Positions 1-9,674 of a stretch of 64,000 nt of DNA are shown here, in pieces (position 1 is the first letter of the stretch; each line of letters starts with the position of its first letter). The position numbers and the translations under genes are program-made. The notes beneath the pieces are model-generated. The model did not search any database, had not been told where the DNA came from, and saw only the letters and a program-made list of their open reading frames with translations. Location of the stretch: the NCBI RefSeq assembly GCF_018618415.1, contig NZ_JACSMA010000001.1, positions 372,001 through 436,000 of the forward strand. Direction: 5' to 3'. This DNA is from Exiguobacterium sp. s146. Lineage in GTDB: Bacteria; Bacillota; Bacilli; Exiguobacteriales; Exiguobacteriaceae.

Positions 1-1094
1 AAGTATCCTCAAATTTCAATCATTTTACAAAAGAGTTGGCTGTACAAGACGATTATCTCAATAGTAAATTTAAAATAACTCTAATTCCAACTATCCCTTA
101 TAAAAAAAATCTTTCATTGAACAGATACCTAAGCCAAAAGAAATTCGCTAAAAATTTGGAGAAATATTTAAATGAGAGAGAAAAACCAGATTTAATCTAT
201 AATTTTATACCTTCTCTTGACGTTGGACAGGTAGTTGCAAAATATGCTAAAAAGAACGACATTAAATACGTAATTGACGTTAGGGATTTGTGGCCAGAGG
301 CTTTTAAAATGGTTATTAAAAATCAAATGATTTCAACTGTTTTATTCTATCCAATGACTAGAAAAGCCAACAGAGTTTACAATGCTGCTGATGGAATCAT
401 TGCAGTTTCTGATACTTATAGAGAAAGAGCGCTATCTTCGAGAAAAAATAGTACGATTTCTAAAACGGTTTATCTAGGTACTAACTTAGATTTCTTTAAT
501 TTTAAAACTAGAATGAACAACCTTCTCACTAAACAAACAAATCAGATCAATTTAGTATACACTGGGACTTTGGGTCACAGTTATAATTTACCTTTAATTT
601 TTGAGGCGATGAAAATATTAAAAGAAGAGGAAGCTTATGATATTAAACTAACTGTTATAGGAAATGGACCACTAGAATCTCATTTTAAAAATGAAGCAAA
701 AAAATATGAATTAAATGTGAATTTCACTGGAAGAATTTCTTATGAAGAAGTCGTATCATATTTGCAATTAAGTGACATAGCAGTAAATCCAATCGTCCCT
801 AAAGCGGCACAGAGTATTATCAATAAACATGCAGATTATGCTGCGGCCGGCTTACCAGTTCTTAATACTCAAAATTCAAAAGAATATCGAGATTTAATTG
901 AATTAAATCAAATAGGAATGAATACTTCAAGTAACCCTCAGGATGTAGCGGAAAAACTAAAATTCCTCATTGAAAATAAAGAACTAAGACATCAAATGTC
1001 AATTAATCATAGGAATCTAGCTGAAGAAATATTTGATAGAGCGAAAACTTATAATGTAATAGTGGACATGATTCAAAGATTGCTGATGAAATAA
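1..1094 (+). CDS. Glycosyltransferase family 4, 5' end outside window
   Basis: Retaining GT-B glycosyltransferase, probably adding a sugar to a lipid-linked oligosaccharide at the inner membrane face. The frame is open to the left edge (codons for SSNFNHFTKE precede the first in-window start-like TTG at 36), so the gene is truncated by the window rather than starting at 36. Visible GT4 features are the start of the C-terminal Rossmann domain (YTGTLGHSYNL) and the donor-site segment NKHADYAAAGLPVLN near the C-terminus, which resembles WbuB/Fnl-type enzymes. It is the first of eight closely spaced co-directional genes. The DNA is strikingly AT-rich compared with the window after 9.4 kb. The family call is good; the sugar is unknown. 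Confidence 0.85.
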   Translation, partial: VSSNFNHFTKELAVQDDYLNSKFKITLIPTIPYKKNLSLNRYLSQKKFAKNLEKYLNEREKPDLIYNFIPSLDVGQVVAKYAKKNDIKYVIDVRDLWPEAFKMVIKNQMISTVLFYPMTRKANRVYNAADGIIAVSDTYRERALSSRKNSTISKTVYLGTNLDFFNFKTRMNNLLTKQTNQINLVYTGTLGHSYNLPLIFEAMKILKEEEAYDIKLTVIGNGPLESHFKNEAKKYELNVNFTGRISYEEVVSYLQLSDIAVNPIVPKAAQSIINKHADYAAAGLPVLNTQNSKEYRDLIELNQIGMNTSSNPQDVAEKLKFLIENKELRHQMSINHRNLAEEIFDRAKTYNVIVDMIQRLLMK

Positions 1095-1129
1095 GTGAAT
1101 GCTATTTAAAAAATGACAGAGGTGTAGAT

Positions 1130-1918
1130 TTGAATATTCAAGTGTTACTCTCAACAATGCACCAATCAAAAATAGATTGGCTAGACAAATTTAATTTACA
1201 AACAAATGCTATTATTATTAATCAATGTGATAAGAATGAATATATAAAGATTGATAAAAATTTTAAGGAAGTTGAAGTTTATTCTTACAACGAACTTGGA
1301 GTTGGTAAAAGTAGAAACAGTGCTCTTATAAGATCTAATGCTGACATATGTCTAATGGCAGATGACGATATGAGATATGTTGATGGATATGAAAAAATAG
1401 TCCTTGATGCTTTTAGAAATAATCCTTACGCAGATGTGATTCTATTTAACGTCGCCATCGAAGATGCAGAAGGAAATATCAATTTGAAAGTAAAAAAGAA
1501 TTCCAAGGTTAAGTTTTATAATTATTTAAAATATGGAACTGTTAATATTGCATTTCGCCGTGAAGTTATCATAAAAAACAATATATTCTTTTCACTTTTA
1601 TTTGGAGGTGGGGCAAGGTATGGCTCAGGAGAAGATACATTATTCTTAACTGAATGTATAAAAAAAGGACTAACAATATATTCTAACAAAGAAATTATAG
1701 CGGAAATTAAATATCGTCCTTCTTCGTGGTTTAAAGGATATAGCGAAAAGTATTATTATGACAAAGGTGCTTTGTTTGCTGCGATTAACCGAAGGTTTTC
1801 ATATTTATTGATGCTTCAGTATTTAATTAGAAAAAAGAAAAACATAGGTGGAAATATTTCGTTTGTCGAAGCCATGACTTTTATGATAAATGGAATTAAA
1901 GATTTTAATAATAAATAG
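1130..1918 (+). CDS. Glycosyltransferase family 2-like protein
   Basis: Probable GT-A glycosyltransferase of 262 residues. The segment [10 protein letters not shown] followed by [15 protein letters not shown] is the typical nucleotide-sugar/metal-binding part of GT2 enzymes (the DDD replaces the usual DxD/DSD). The later GSGEDTLF resembles the catalytic-base ED motif. The N-terminus ([20 protein letters not shown]) is not the usual VSIIVPVYN and matches a divergent subgroup often seen in capsule loci. The start is TTG at 1130 preceded by AGAGG; no better start is visible. It sits 35 bp after the preceding glycosyltransferase and 23 bp before the dehydrogenase, consistent with one operon. Acceptor and donor are unknown. 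Confidence 0.75.
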   Translation: MNIQVLLSTMHQSKIDWLDKFNLQTNAIIINQCDKNEYIKIDKNFKEVEVYSYNELGVGKSRNSALIRSNADICLMADDDMRYVDGYEKIVLDAFRNNPYADVILFNVAIEDAEGNINLKVKKNSKVKFYNYLKYGTVNIAFRREVIIKNNIFFSLLFGGGARYGSGEDTLFLTECIKKGLTIYSNKEIIAEIKYRPSSWFKGYSEKYYYDKGALFAAINRRFSYLLMLQYLIRKKKNIGGNISFVEAMTFMINGIKDFNNK

Positions 1919-1941
1919 AGCTAGGAGTGGTGATAAAAAAA

Positions 1942-3108
1942 ATGAAAGTTACAATTGTGGGAACAGGATATGTTGGGTTGTCTTTAGCAACATTATTATC
2001 TAGTAACAATGATGTGATAGCATTAGATATTGATTCGTTTAAAGTTGAAAGTATAAACAAACGCAAGTCACCAATTTTAGATGAGGATATTGAATATCAA
2101 TTTAAAAACATGAAATTAAATTTAACCGCTACAACTGAAAGTTATTTAGCTTATAAGAGTGCAGATTTTGTTATCATTGCAACACCAACAGACTATGATA
2201 CTAAATTAAACTATTTTAATACAAGTTCAGTAGAGACTGTTATAAATAATATAAACGAGATTAACAATAAAACCTGTGTAATTATTAAATCCACAGTTCC
2301 AGTAGGCTTCACTGAAAGAATGAGGAAAAAACACCCAAACATGGATATTATTTTTTCCCCTGAATTCTTACGTGAGGGAAGAGCATTGTACGATAACCTT
2401 CATCCATCTAGAATTGTAATTGGTGATAATACAGACAACGCAAGAATATTTGCTAACTTATTAACTGAAGCTGCAACTAAAGTAGAAATTCCTGTACTAT
2501 TTACTCAACCTACTGAGGCAGAAGCTATTAAATTGTTCTCAAATACTTATTTAGCAATGAGAGTTGCATTTTTTAATGAACTTGATACTTATGCAGAAAT
2601 GTGTAATTTGAATGCAGAGCAGATAATAGAAGGCGTATCTTTAGATCCTAGGATTGGAAACCATTATAATAATCCTTCGTTTGGGTATGGTGGTTATTGC
2701 TTACCAAAAGACACAAAACAACTGAAAGCAAATTATGTGGATATACCTAATAACATTATAAGTTCTATAGTAGAAGCAAATAAAACTCGAAAAGAGTTTA
2801 TTACAAAAACAATACTAGATAAAAATCCAAAATCAGTCGGGGTATATCGTTTAACTATGAAATCAAACTCCGATAACTTTAGATATTCCTCGATTCAAGG
2901 AGTTATGAAAAGAATTAAATCAAAAGGTATTGAAGTAATTGTTTTTGAACCTGGAATAAATGAATCTGAATTTGAAGGATACAAAATCATTAATGATATA
3001 CAAAAATTCAAAGAAAAATCAGATATAATCATTACGAACCGTATGAGTAGTGATCTTGAAGATGTCAAAGATAAACTATATACAAGAGATATCTACAGAA
3101 GAGACTAA
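1942..3108 (+). CDS. ugd: UDP-glucose/GDP-mannose dehydrogenase family protein
   Basis: NAD-dependent oxidation of a nucleotide sugar (most likely UDP-glucose) to the uronic acid, supplying an acidic precursor to this polysaccharide cluster. The N-terminal Rossmann motif GTGYVGLS is at residues 6-13. The active-site cysteine is Cys253 in [10 protein letters not shown], and the substrate-binding segment [11 protein letters not shown] is intact. At 388 residues it is of normal family length. I chose ATG 1942 because the family N-terminus begins there; in-frame GTGs at 1927 and 1930 overlap the TAGGAG ribosome site. A second, GC-rich and diverged dehydrogenase of the same family lies at 48990, so the two probably serve different polymers. 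UDP-ManNAc or UDP-GalNAc as substrate cannot be excluded by eye. Confidence 0.85.
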   Translation: MKVTIVGTGYVGLSLATLLSSNNDVIALDIDSFKVESINKRKSPILDEDIEYQFKNMKLNLTATTESYLAYKSADFVIIATPTDYDTKLNYFNTSSVETVINNINEINNKTCVIIKSTVPVGFTERMRKKHPNMDIIFSPEFLREGRALYDNLHPSRIVIGDNTDNARIFANLLTEAATKVEIPVLFTQPTEAEAIKLFSNTYLAMRVAFFNELDTYAEMCNLNAEQIIEGVSLDPRIGNHYNNPSFGYGGYCLPKDTKQLKANYVDIPNNIISSIVEANKTRKEFITKTILDKNPKSVGVYRLTMKSNSDNFRYSSIQGVMKRIKSKGIEVIVFEPGINESEFEGYKIINDIQKFKEKSDIIITNRMSSDLEDVKDKLYTRDIYRRD

Positions 3109-3133
3109 GGGACTAAGTTACAAGGAGAATGAA

Positions 3134-4660
3134 ATGACAAAACCAACGCGTTTGCAAGCAACATATAAAAATGCGAAGTTTGGATTAATTAGTCAAATAA
3201 TTTTATATTCAACTCAATTCATTTCAAGAACTATATTCATACAAACGCTTGGCGTAATATATTTGGGGATTAACGGTCTTTTTACAAACATATTAACTAT
3301 ACTGTCATTAGCAGAACTTGGATTGGGTTCTGCTATTACATTTAGTTTATATAAACCTTTAGCAGATAACGACAAAATTAAAATTTCAGGATTGATGAAC
3401 CTTTTTAGAAAAGCATACCTTGTAATTGGAATAATAGTTTTAATTATAGGTTTAAGTCTTATTCCCTTTTTAAATATTTTCTTTGAAGAAAAACCTGATG
3501 TTGAAAATTTAGAAATTATATTTCTACTTTTTTTAATTAATACAGTTTCTACTTATCTACTAAGTTATAAACGCTCAATAATCATTGCTGATCAAAAAAA
3601 TTATATCATCATTGTGATACACACATTTTTTACGCTATTTATGAGTGTTCTTCAAATCATGATTTTAATAGTTTTTGAAAGTTTCATTATATATCTATGT
3701 GTTCAAATTATAGCTACGATAAGTATTAATCTGTTTATATCTCAAAAAGCAGATAAAATGTATCCGTACTTAAAAAAATCTCAACATATTATTTTAGAGA
3801 CTACATTTAAAGCTGAAATATTTAGAAAAATTAGAGCAATGTCTTATCATCAAATTGGTCAAGTGCTTGTCATTGGTACAGATAATTTGTTGATTTCGAT
3901 GTTTATAGGTATTAATTTTGTAGGAATTTACTCGAATTATTTGATGATAATTGGAGTTATCAGCGCTTTAACTAATCAACTACTTAATTCAGTTGCTGCT
4001 AGTATAGGAAATGCTACTGCTTCTGAAAGTATAGAAAAAAATTCAGACATTTTTCAAAAACTGTTTTTTGGTACGTTCATAATTTTTAGTTTTTGTAGTG
4101 TAAGTTTGTTTACGTTACTCAATCCTTTTATAGAAATGTGGTTAGGAAAAGAATATCTTCTTTCAAATGCTCTAGTAATATTGATCATTGTGAATTTTTA
4201 TTTGTCTAGCATGCGTAGAAGTGTATTGTCATATAGAAATGCTTTAGGGCTTTATTATCAGGATAGGTATAAACCATTAGTTGAAGTAGTGATCAATCTA
4301 GTATCTTCATATATTTTCATTCAATTTTATGGTTTAGCGGGTGTGTTTTTAGGAACAATTCTTTCTACACTTGCAACTAGTGTGTGGATAGAACCCTATA
4401 TTTTATACAAATATTATTTTAAAAAAAATCTTCTTAATTATGCTAAGAGCTATATTCAATACATTTTAATTACAATAATAATAACTATATTCGCATTTTA
4501 TTCTACTTCATTAATATTTAATGGAACATGGATTACATTAGTATTTTCATTTATTAGCGTATTTGCAACGTACTTCATATTTATTTTATTTTTCTTTAAA
4601 GGAAACAAAAACTATATTTACTACCGTAAGTTATTTTTAAAGAAAATTAAAAAAATATAG
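3134..4660 (+). CDS. wzx: Polysaccharide flippase, Wzx/MATE-like
   Basis: Integral membrane protein of 508 residues with about 12-14 hydrophobic segments and the N-terminal pattern NAKFGLISQIILYSTQF seen in polysaccharide-exporter (MVF/MATE-like) flippases. The expected role is moving undecaprenyl-pyrophosphate-linked repeat units across the membrane. ATG 3134 follows a consensus AAGGAG (3122-3127) at 6 nt. The frame is open further upstream inside the dehydrogenase gene, but that part is not hydrophobic and looks like read-through. It lies 25 bp after the dehydrogenase stop. With the EpsG-like polymerase at 7901 it forms a plausible Wzx/Wzy pair. A different flippase is encoded at 39416 in the second polysaccharide locus. 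Confidence 0.88.
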   Translation: MTKPTRLQATYKNAKFGLISQIILYSTQFISRTIFIQTLGVIYLGINGLFTNILTILSLAELGLGSAITFSLYKPLADNDKIKISGLMNLFRKAYLVIGIIVLIIGLSLIPFLNIFFEEKPDVENLEIIFLLFLINTVSTYLLSYKRSIIIADQKNYIIIVIHTFFTLFMSVLQIMILIVFESFIIYLCVQIIATISINLFISQKADKMYPYLKKSQHIILETTFKAEIFRKIRAMSYHQIGQVLVIGTDNLLISMFIGINFVGIYSNYLMIIGVISALTNQLLNSVAASIGNATASESIEKNSDIFQKLFFGTFIIFSFCSVSLFTLLNPFIEMWLGKEYLLSNALVILIIVNFYLSSMRRSVLSYRNALGLYYQDRYKPLVEVVINLVSSYIFIQFYGLAGVFLGTILSTLATSVWIEPYILYKYYFKKNLLNYAKSYIQYILITIIITIFAFYSTSLIFNGTWITLVFSFISVFATYFIFILFFFKGNKNYIYYRKLFLKKIKKI

Positions 4661-4690
4661 ATCATTAATCAAAAAGGAGATTTATTTAAA

Positions 4691-5878
4691 TTGACAAAAA
4701 AAAAAATTATAATAGTTAACAATAATTTAAATATAGGTGGGGTTCAAAAAGCATTACTAAGTCTATTAAAAGAAATTGAGAATGAATATGACATAACCTT
4801 ATATTTATTTAATAACTTTAATAAAGTACAGAATCATTTAATCCCTAAAAGTGTAAAAGTTATAGAAGCGAAATCGTTTCTAAAGGTCTTGGGTGAAGCT
4901 CAAAGTAATATAAACAAAGAAAGTAAATACTTAGCTTTCTTTCGCGCTATCATGGTAGGTTGGACGAAAGTATTTGGAAATAAAATCCCTTTTAAAATTC
5001 TGTTCTTTCCAGAAAAACGCTTAAAAAATTTTGACATAGCTATTTCATATCTGCATGTTACTAATAACAAATCATTTTATGGTGGGTGCGTTGAATTCGT
5101 ATTAGAGAAAATTGAAGCTACGAAAAAAATAGGATTTATTCATTGTGATTTTTTAAATTATGGTGGAAATACTTCTGAAAATAGAAAGCTATATTGTAAA
5201 TTAGACGGTGTAGCTACAGTATCAGAAAGTTGCAAAAAAAGCTTTCTTCAGGCTATTCCTTCACTCAATGATAGAGTTTACAAAGTTGAAAACTTTCATG
5301 ACTATAACTCAATACAAGAATTAGCCTCAAATAATCCGTTTGAATACGAAAAAAGTATATTTAACATTGTAACAATCTCTCGGTTAAGTTCTGAAAAAGG
5401 TTTGATAAGAACTTTGTTTGTTATAAAAAAAATAATTGAGGATGGACATTTGATTATGTGGAATATCGTGGGAGATGGATCTTTAAAAGAAGAAATAATT
5501 GAAATAATTAATAATTATAATTTGAAAGATTACATTAAAATATACGGTGACACTATAAATCCATATAGGTATCTTCCTAACGCCGATTTGTTTTTACTAC
5601 CATCTTTACATGAAGCTGCTCCACTTGTCATCAGTGAGGCGATGAGTTTAGGAGTTCCAGTGTTAGCAACAGAAACACTTTCAGCTCGTGAAATAATTGC
5701 CGAATATAAACAAGGATTTATATGTGAAAACTCTGAAGAAGGTATCTACACAAAATTAAAATGGTTAGTTGATAATCCTGAATATTTAAATAAATCGCGT
5801 ATATACCTTAAAGAAAATTCACAAAACAATCGTAATGCACGTGAAGATATTAAAAGACTTTTGATAGATTTTGCTTAA
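4691..5878 (+). CDS. Glycosyltransferase family 4
   Basis: GT-B glycosyltransferase of 395 residues. The N-terminus carries the glycine-rich NLNIGGVQKALLSLL motif typical of GT4 donor/acceptor loops. The C-terminal domain has TISRLSSEKGLIRTL, the linker region HLIMWNIVGDGSLKEE, and the donor-binding PSLHEAAPLVISEAMSLGVPVLAT, where the E(x)7E pattern of retaining GT4 enzymes is met. The start is TTG 4691 after AAGGAG. It is part of the AT-rich polysaccharide operon, 30 bp after the flippase and 15 bp before the next glycosyltransferase. Substrate specificity cannot be read from the sequence. Confidence 0.88.
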   Translation: MTKKKIIIVNNNLNIGGVQKALLSLLKEIENEYDITLYLFNNFNKVQNHLIPKSVKVIEAKSFLKVLGEAQSNINKESKYLAFFRAIMVGWTKVFGNKIPFKILFFPEKRLKNFDIAISYLHVTNNKSFYGGCVEFVLEKIEATKKIGFIHCDFLNYGGNTSENRKLYCKLDGVATVSESCKKSFLQAIPSLNDRVYKVENFHDYNSIQELASNNPFEYEKSIFNIVTISRLSSEKGLIRTLFVIKKIIEDGHLIMWNIVGDGSLKEEIIEIINNYNLKDYIKIYGDTINPYRYLPNADLFLLPSLHEAAPLVISEAMSLGVPVLATETLSAREIIAEYKQGFICENSEEGIYTKLKWLVDNPEYLNKSRIYLKENSQNNRNAREDIKRLLIDFA

Positions 5879-5893
5879 AGGAAGTGAGCAAGT

Positions 5894-6919
5894 ATGAAAA
5901 AACTAGTTTCAATTATAGTTCCAGTATATAATTCAGAAAATTTTTTGTTTGAAAATATAAGTAGTATTTTAAATCAGACTTATTATAATATTGAAGTTCT
6001 ATTAATTAACGATGGTTCTTCTGACCGCAGTCTAAGTATATGTAAGGAATTAGCTCAAAAAGATCAAAGGATATTTGTAATCAACCAAGAAAATAAAGGT
6101 GTATCAGCGGCTAGAAACAAAGGTTTAGAAATAGCCCAAGGACATTACATACTATTTGTAGATTCTGATGATATTTTAGAAAAAAATATGATTATGGGAT
6201 TATTAAGAGGTTTTGAAAATAATATTGATTTAGTCATATGTGGATATAATGTTCAGCATTTATCTAAAGAAAAAAAAGTTAAGAACGAAAAAATAATTTT
6301 CGAAAGAAAGATAGTTAGTGTTGAAGACATCTCTCGAAATTACTGGGAATATTTCCGTAAAGGTGCAATAAATCCTCTTTGGAATAAATTATTCAAATCA
6401 TCTATTATAAAGAACGAAGGATTAAAATTTCCCGAAAATATCAAAATGGGTGAAGATGGATATTTTGTAGTGAATTATTTAAAATCATGCCAGAACATAA
6501 TGTTTACGAATGATATTTATTATAATTATATGGTTTATCCTTATCAAAGTTCTCAAAAAATATTTCCTGATTATTATGAAATGATGAGAATTAATTTCGG
6601 AATGATTGAGTCTTTTTTAAATCAGTATAATGGATTAGATAATGAACAGAATTTCAAATATCATCAAAATGAACTTTTCAAGGTCCTGAAACATTCTATA
6701 GTTTCTATTGAAAAGAGTAAACAAATTGATAAAAAACATAATATAAAATATATATTGAATGAGAACGAAGTTACTCGAAAAATCAGCTATCAGAATATTT
6801 CAAGTAAAAGAAATAAACTATTTTTATTTTTTTTCAAAAGAAAAAATACTTTGATTATTCGAATCTTAATTTCTGTGGAGAATTTAATCTTCTTATGGAG
6901 GAAAAAATGGAAAAAGTGA
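5894..6919 (+). CDS. Glycosyltransferase family 2
   Basis: Inverting GT-A glycosyltransferase of 341 residues. It opens with the canonical VSIIVPVYNSENFL, followed by LLINDGSSDRS, the acceptor loop GVSAARNKGL, and the metal-binding FVDSDD. A GEDGYFV segment supplies the likely catalytic base. The C-terminal part is basic and contains a weakly hydrophobic stretch that may associate with the membrane. ATG 5894 follows GGAAGTG. Its 3' end overlaps the start of the next GT2 by 13 bp, so the pair is probably translationally coupled. It resembles EpsJ/CpsI-type enzymes from capsule loci. Confidence 0.88.
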   Translation: MKKLVSIIVPVYNSENFLFENISSILNQTYYNIEVLLINDGSSDRSLSICKELAQKDQRIFVINQENKGVSAARNKGLEIAQGHYILFVDSDDILEKNMIMGLLRGFENNIDLVICGYNVQHLSKEKKVKNEKIIFERKIVSVEDISRNYWEYFRKGAINPLWNKLFKSSIIKNEGLKFPENIKMGEDGYFVVNYLKSCQNIMFTNDIYYNYMVYPYQSSQKIFPDYYEMMRINFGMIESFLNQYNGLDNEQNFKYHQNELFKVLKHSIVSIEKSKQIDKKHNIKYILNENEVTRKISYQNISSKRNKLFLFFFKRKNTLIIRILISVENLIFLWRKKWKK

Positions 6920-7899
6920 GTGTGATTATACCGATTTTTAATGCTGAAAATATACTTTCAAAATGTCTTACTAGTTTAGTACACCAAACCTATAAGAATA
7001 TTGAATTTATATGTGTTAATGACGCTTCTAAAGATCAAAGTATTGAAATTATTAAACAATATGCTGCAAAGGATAATCGTTTTATTATTATTGATAAAAT
7101 AGTTAATGAAGGGGTCTCTAGTGCAAGAAATTGTGGAATTAAGATTTCTTCAGGGAAATATATTATGTTCGTGGATTCTGATGATTATCTAGAAAAAACC
7201 TACATTGAAAATATGGTAGAAGAAATGGAGGAAAAAAATTCAGATATAGTGGTTTCTGGATACCAAAGAATACAAAAAAACGCTTCAAGCTTTATTAAGT
7301 TAAATAATTCAAACTATAAAAGCTTAGCCGAAGCTGTATTATATCTAATGAGAAGTAATGTTTTTGGATACACTTGGAATAAAATCATCAAACGTAAAGT
7401 TTTAATAGATAATGAAATTTTTTTTGATGAAAGTACAAGTCTTTTTGAAGATCAACTATTCTATATGGAGTACATTAAAAACATAAAGAGAATAAATACA
7501 TCTGCTGCAATCGGTTATAATTATGTGATTAACGATAATTCTTTATCTAATTCTTATAGAACTTCAAGGCTCACGCTAATGAATCAAATGATGACTTCTT
7601 TAGAACGATTTATGGAAAAAATTAATATGGATGAGAAAAGCAAAAATGAAATATTATATGACTATTCTTACAAAAGCTTGCATGAGTGTATAAGACAATT
7701 AGCATTAAACAAGAATGCAACGGAGATGAAAAAAGAGATAAAAAAATGGAAAGAAAAATATATAATTAATTATTTTATTAATAATTATAAAAAAATGGGA
7801 AGAGAACGTAAAAGTCAGATTTTATATTTTTTATTAAAAAGTAGAAATGAATGGTTGTTAGTTTTGTTCTATAAAACATTTGTATTTATTAGGAGGTAA
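6907..7899 (+). CDS. Glycosyltransferase family 2
   Basis: Second of two tandem GT2 enzymes, 330 residues, with VSVIIPIFNAENIL, CVNDASKDQS, GVSSARNCGI and FVDSDD in the usual order, then FEDQLFYMEYI as the probable catalytic-base segment. It is clearly related to the neighbour at 5894 over the first 120 residues, suggesting an old duplication. An in-frame ATG at 6895 is part of the sequence TATGGAGGAAAAAATG. The GGAGG there is better used as ribosome site for ATG 6907, so the shorter start is preferred. The gene ends one base before the ATG of the next gene. Confidence 0.88.
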   Translation: MEKVSVIIPIFNAENILSKCLTSLVHQTYKNIEFICVNDASKDQSIEIIKQYAAKDNRFIIIDKIVNEGVSSARNCGIKISSGKYIMFVDSDDYLEKTYIENMVEEMEEKNSDIVVSGYQRIQKNASSFIKLNNSNYKSLAEAVLYLMRSNVFGYTWNKIIKRKVLIDNEIFFDESTSLFEDQLFYMEYIKNIKRINTSAAIGYNYVINDNSLSNSYRTSRLTLMNQMMTSLERFMEKINMDEKSKNEILYDYSYKSLHECIRQLALNKNATEMKKEIKKWKEKYIINYFINNYKKMGRERKSQILYFLLKSRNEWLLVLFYKTFVFIRR

Positions 7900-7900
7900 A

Positions 7901-9067
7901 ATGCTAGCACTATTAATATTATTTTTTATCTTTATACTTTTTTTTATTGTTATACCAAAAAGAGTTCTGGGAATATATTTTTTGATATTTACTATTCTTT
8001 TATCTTTAATAAGTTTTTTCATAAAACCTTTTGAAACAATGGATTTATTTAGACATTTTATAATTCTTGAAAGTCTTAGATCAGGAGGATGGGATGCATT
8101 AATTAATTTCGATTTATTCGAATCCCTACCTTTATTCGGATACTATTTTTATGTCATCAGCCTTCTACCTTATAACGGTTTTTTACCTGCAATTACAACA
8201 TTTTTAGTCTATACATCGTCTTTTAGTATTCACATTAAGACATTTCGTGAATTAAAATCACCAAAAATTGTAATTTTTCTAGGGGTATTATTATTTATCA
8301 CTACTTTTAATTACTTAGCTATGGTGAGCGGGATTAGAAACATGTTGGCCTTCGCCATTTTTGCATACGTACTTTACTATGATTTAGTATATAAAAAGAA
8401 CGCTTTTTACAGTTGGATATTTTATATTTTATTATGCTTTCTACATTCTAGTGTGATTATATTAGTACTCTTGAGAATATTGTTGGTGTTTTATAATAAA
8501 ATGTCTTCGAAAATAATAATTCCTGTTCTTTTAGGATGGTCTTTTTCTTTAGAATTCATTTTAAAAATAGTAGCGAATTTAACATATATTGATTTCTTTA
8601 ATCTTCTTTATATGCAAATACTAGGCTATAGTGCAGTAGATTATTATTCTTTACTTCCAATTATAAACAAGGTGCTTATTATATCTTTGATTTTCATAAT
8701 GTCTTTATTTAATATATATAACTTCGAACATATCCCAAAAGGCTTTAAAAAAATACAAACCTATATTTTAATTGTGCTATGTTTTACGTTAGGATCCGTA
8801 TTGAATTATAATATTTTCATTAGATTTTCCGATTTCTTATCTATTCTTTCACCAATCGTAATTATGTTAACAGCAGAAGTAATTAGAAGTATTTCTCATG
8901 CTAATTACGACCTAATGTCTAGTAAGAATAATAATAAAGTTAGCATCTACTTTAACCTCATTAAATTAATGATTCTATCAATTTCTGTCTATTCATTTAT
9001 ATACTTATTGATGTTCCAGTATAGATATGTAATTTTATCCAGTAATTTTTATTTTACTACAATATAA
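7901..9067 (+). CDS. EpsG-like polysaccharide polymerase (Wzy-type membrane protein)
   Basis: Polytopic membrane protein of 388 residues with about ten hydrophobic segments. The DLFRHF motif after the second segment, followed by LRSGGWDALI, is characteristic of the EpsG family of putative repeat-unit polymerases. A GIRNMLAFAIFAYVLYY segment matches the conserved central region of that family. The start is ATG 7901 directly after AGGAGGTAAA, only one base after the preceding stop; a longer in-frame start inside the upstream gene has no ribosome site. It is the last gene of the AT-rich operon, and no clear rho-independent terminator follows before the IS relic begins at about 9081. Confidence 0.82.
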   Translation: MLALLILFFIFILFFIVIPKRVLGIYFLIFTILLSLISFFIKPFETMDLFRHFIILESLRSGGWDALINFDLFESLPLFGYYFYVISLLPYNGFLPAITTFLVYTSSFSIHIKTFRELKSPKIVIFLGVLLFITTFNYLAMVSGIRNMLAFAIFAYVLYYDLVYKKNAFYSWIFYILLCFLHSSVIILVLLRILLVFYNKMSSKIIIPVLLGWSFSLEFILKIVANLTYIDFFNLLYMQILGYSAVDYYSLLPIINKVLIISLIFIMSLFNIYNFEHIPKGFKKIQTYILIVLCFTLGSVLNYNIFIRFSDFLSILSPIVIMLTAEVIRSISHANYDLMSSKNNNKVSIYFNLIKLMILSISVYSFIYLLMFQYRYVILSSNFYFTTI

Positions 9068-9080
9068 AATGTCAATAAAA

Positions 9081-9367
9081 GTTTAAAACTGGTTGTCCTC
9101 GTTTTTTGATAATCCTCATCTTAGGGAGTTGGCTATCTAAAAAGATCAAAGGGATTTCTTATATTGAACGAGGTTTTTCGAAACTGGAAATATTCGATGT
9201 GAATCGTCGCGATGGAAGGTAGAAGGTATCAGTTCATTTGCCATGGAAATAGGTCATGTGCATCCTGTCCTCAATGCAATTCTTTTAACATCGTATCCAC
9301 AGCGGTACGTCAGGACGTTGAAGGATGACTACGTGTTCGGGATGGATGTAAAACTACGGATTCAGGC
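9081..9367 (+). pseudogene. Old ISL3-family element, 5' part (relic)
   Basis: The left end GTTTAAAACTGGTTGTCCTC matches the inverted repeat of the intact ISL3 copy (10105-11770) with substitutions. From about 9205 a broken frame reads YQFICHGNRSCASCPQC, which aligns with FQFICHGKQSCAPCPHC of the intact transposase; the DNA for the downstream zinc-finger region is also recognisable up to CTACGGATTCAGGC. Stops and frameshifts show it is dead. The sequence is interrupted at 9367 and resumes at 12248 (see the element 9368-12247). Confidence 0.75.
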
Positions 9368-9389
9368 GAGGGCACTGAAAAACTTCAAA

Positions 9390-9640
9390 TGATTTTGAAC
9401 AGAGGAGCGTCGTCCCGTGAGGAATGGCGCTCCTCTGTTTTCATCGCCCTTCAGCCGCCCTATCCGGCACGCCGCTTTCCTGGGGCGGGCGTCGAGCCGC
9501 ATCTCGACGTCGTCGTTGCTGGGTCTCGCCTTGCCCGCTGATTCCCCGGGAGTCGGCGTGCCCTCGGGCGGTGGCTGCACGCCTCCTGCATTCCGGACTA
9601 TACTGGCAGTAACCAACCAACTTGGAGGCGTGTAGACGTC
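9390..9640. other. GC-rich palindrome-dense segment, no convincing gene
   Basis: Sharply GC-rich DNA inside the IS mosaic with several perfect stems. These are ACAGAGGAGCG/CGCTCCTCTGT (9399-9409 with 9428-9438), GTCGAG/CTCGAC (9491-9508), GGCGTGC/GCACGCC (9555-9561 with 9577-9583) and CACGCCTCC/GGAGGCGTG (9578-9586 with 9624-9632). Open frames exist on both strands but have no ribosome site and resemble no family I know. A structured RNA or IS-end element is more likely than protein. It might belong to a transposon-associated noncoding RNA; I cannot name it. Confidence 0.4.
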
Positions 9641-9674
9641 AAGTTGATTTTGACACTTTTTGCTCGTTTGCCTT

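Noticed and set aside
9417-9635. Open frames on both strands in the GC-rich segment
   Set aside because: No ribosome site, no family resemblance, and the frames coincide with palindromes; high GC alone lengthens random frames here.
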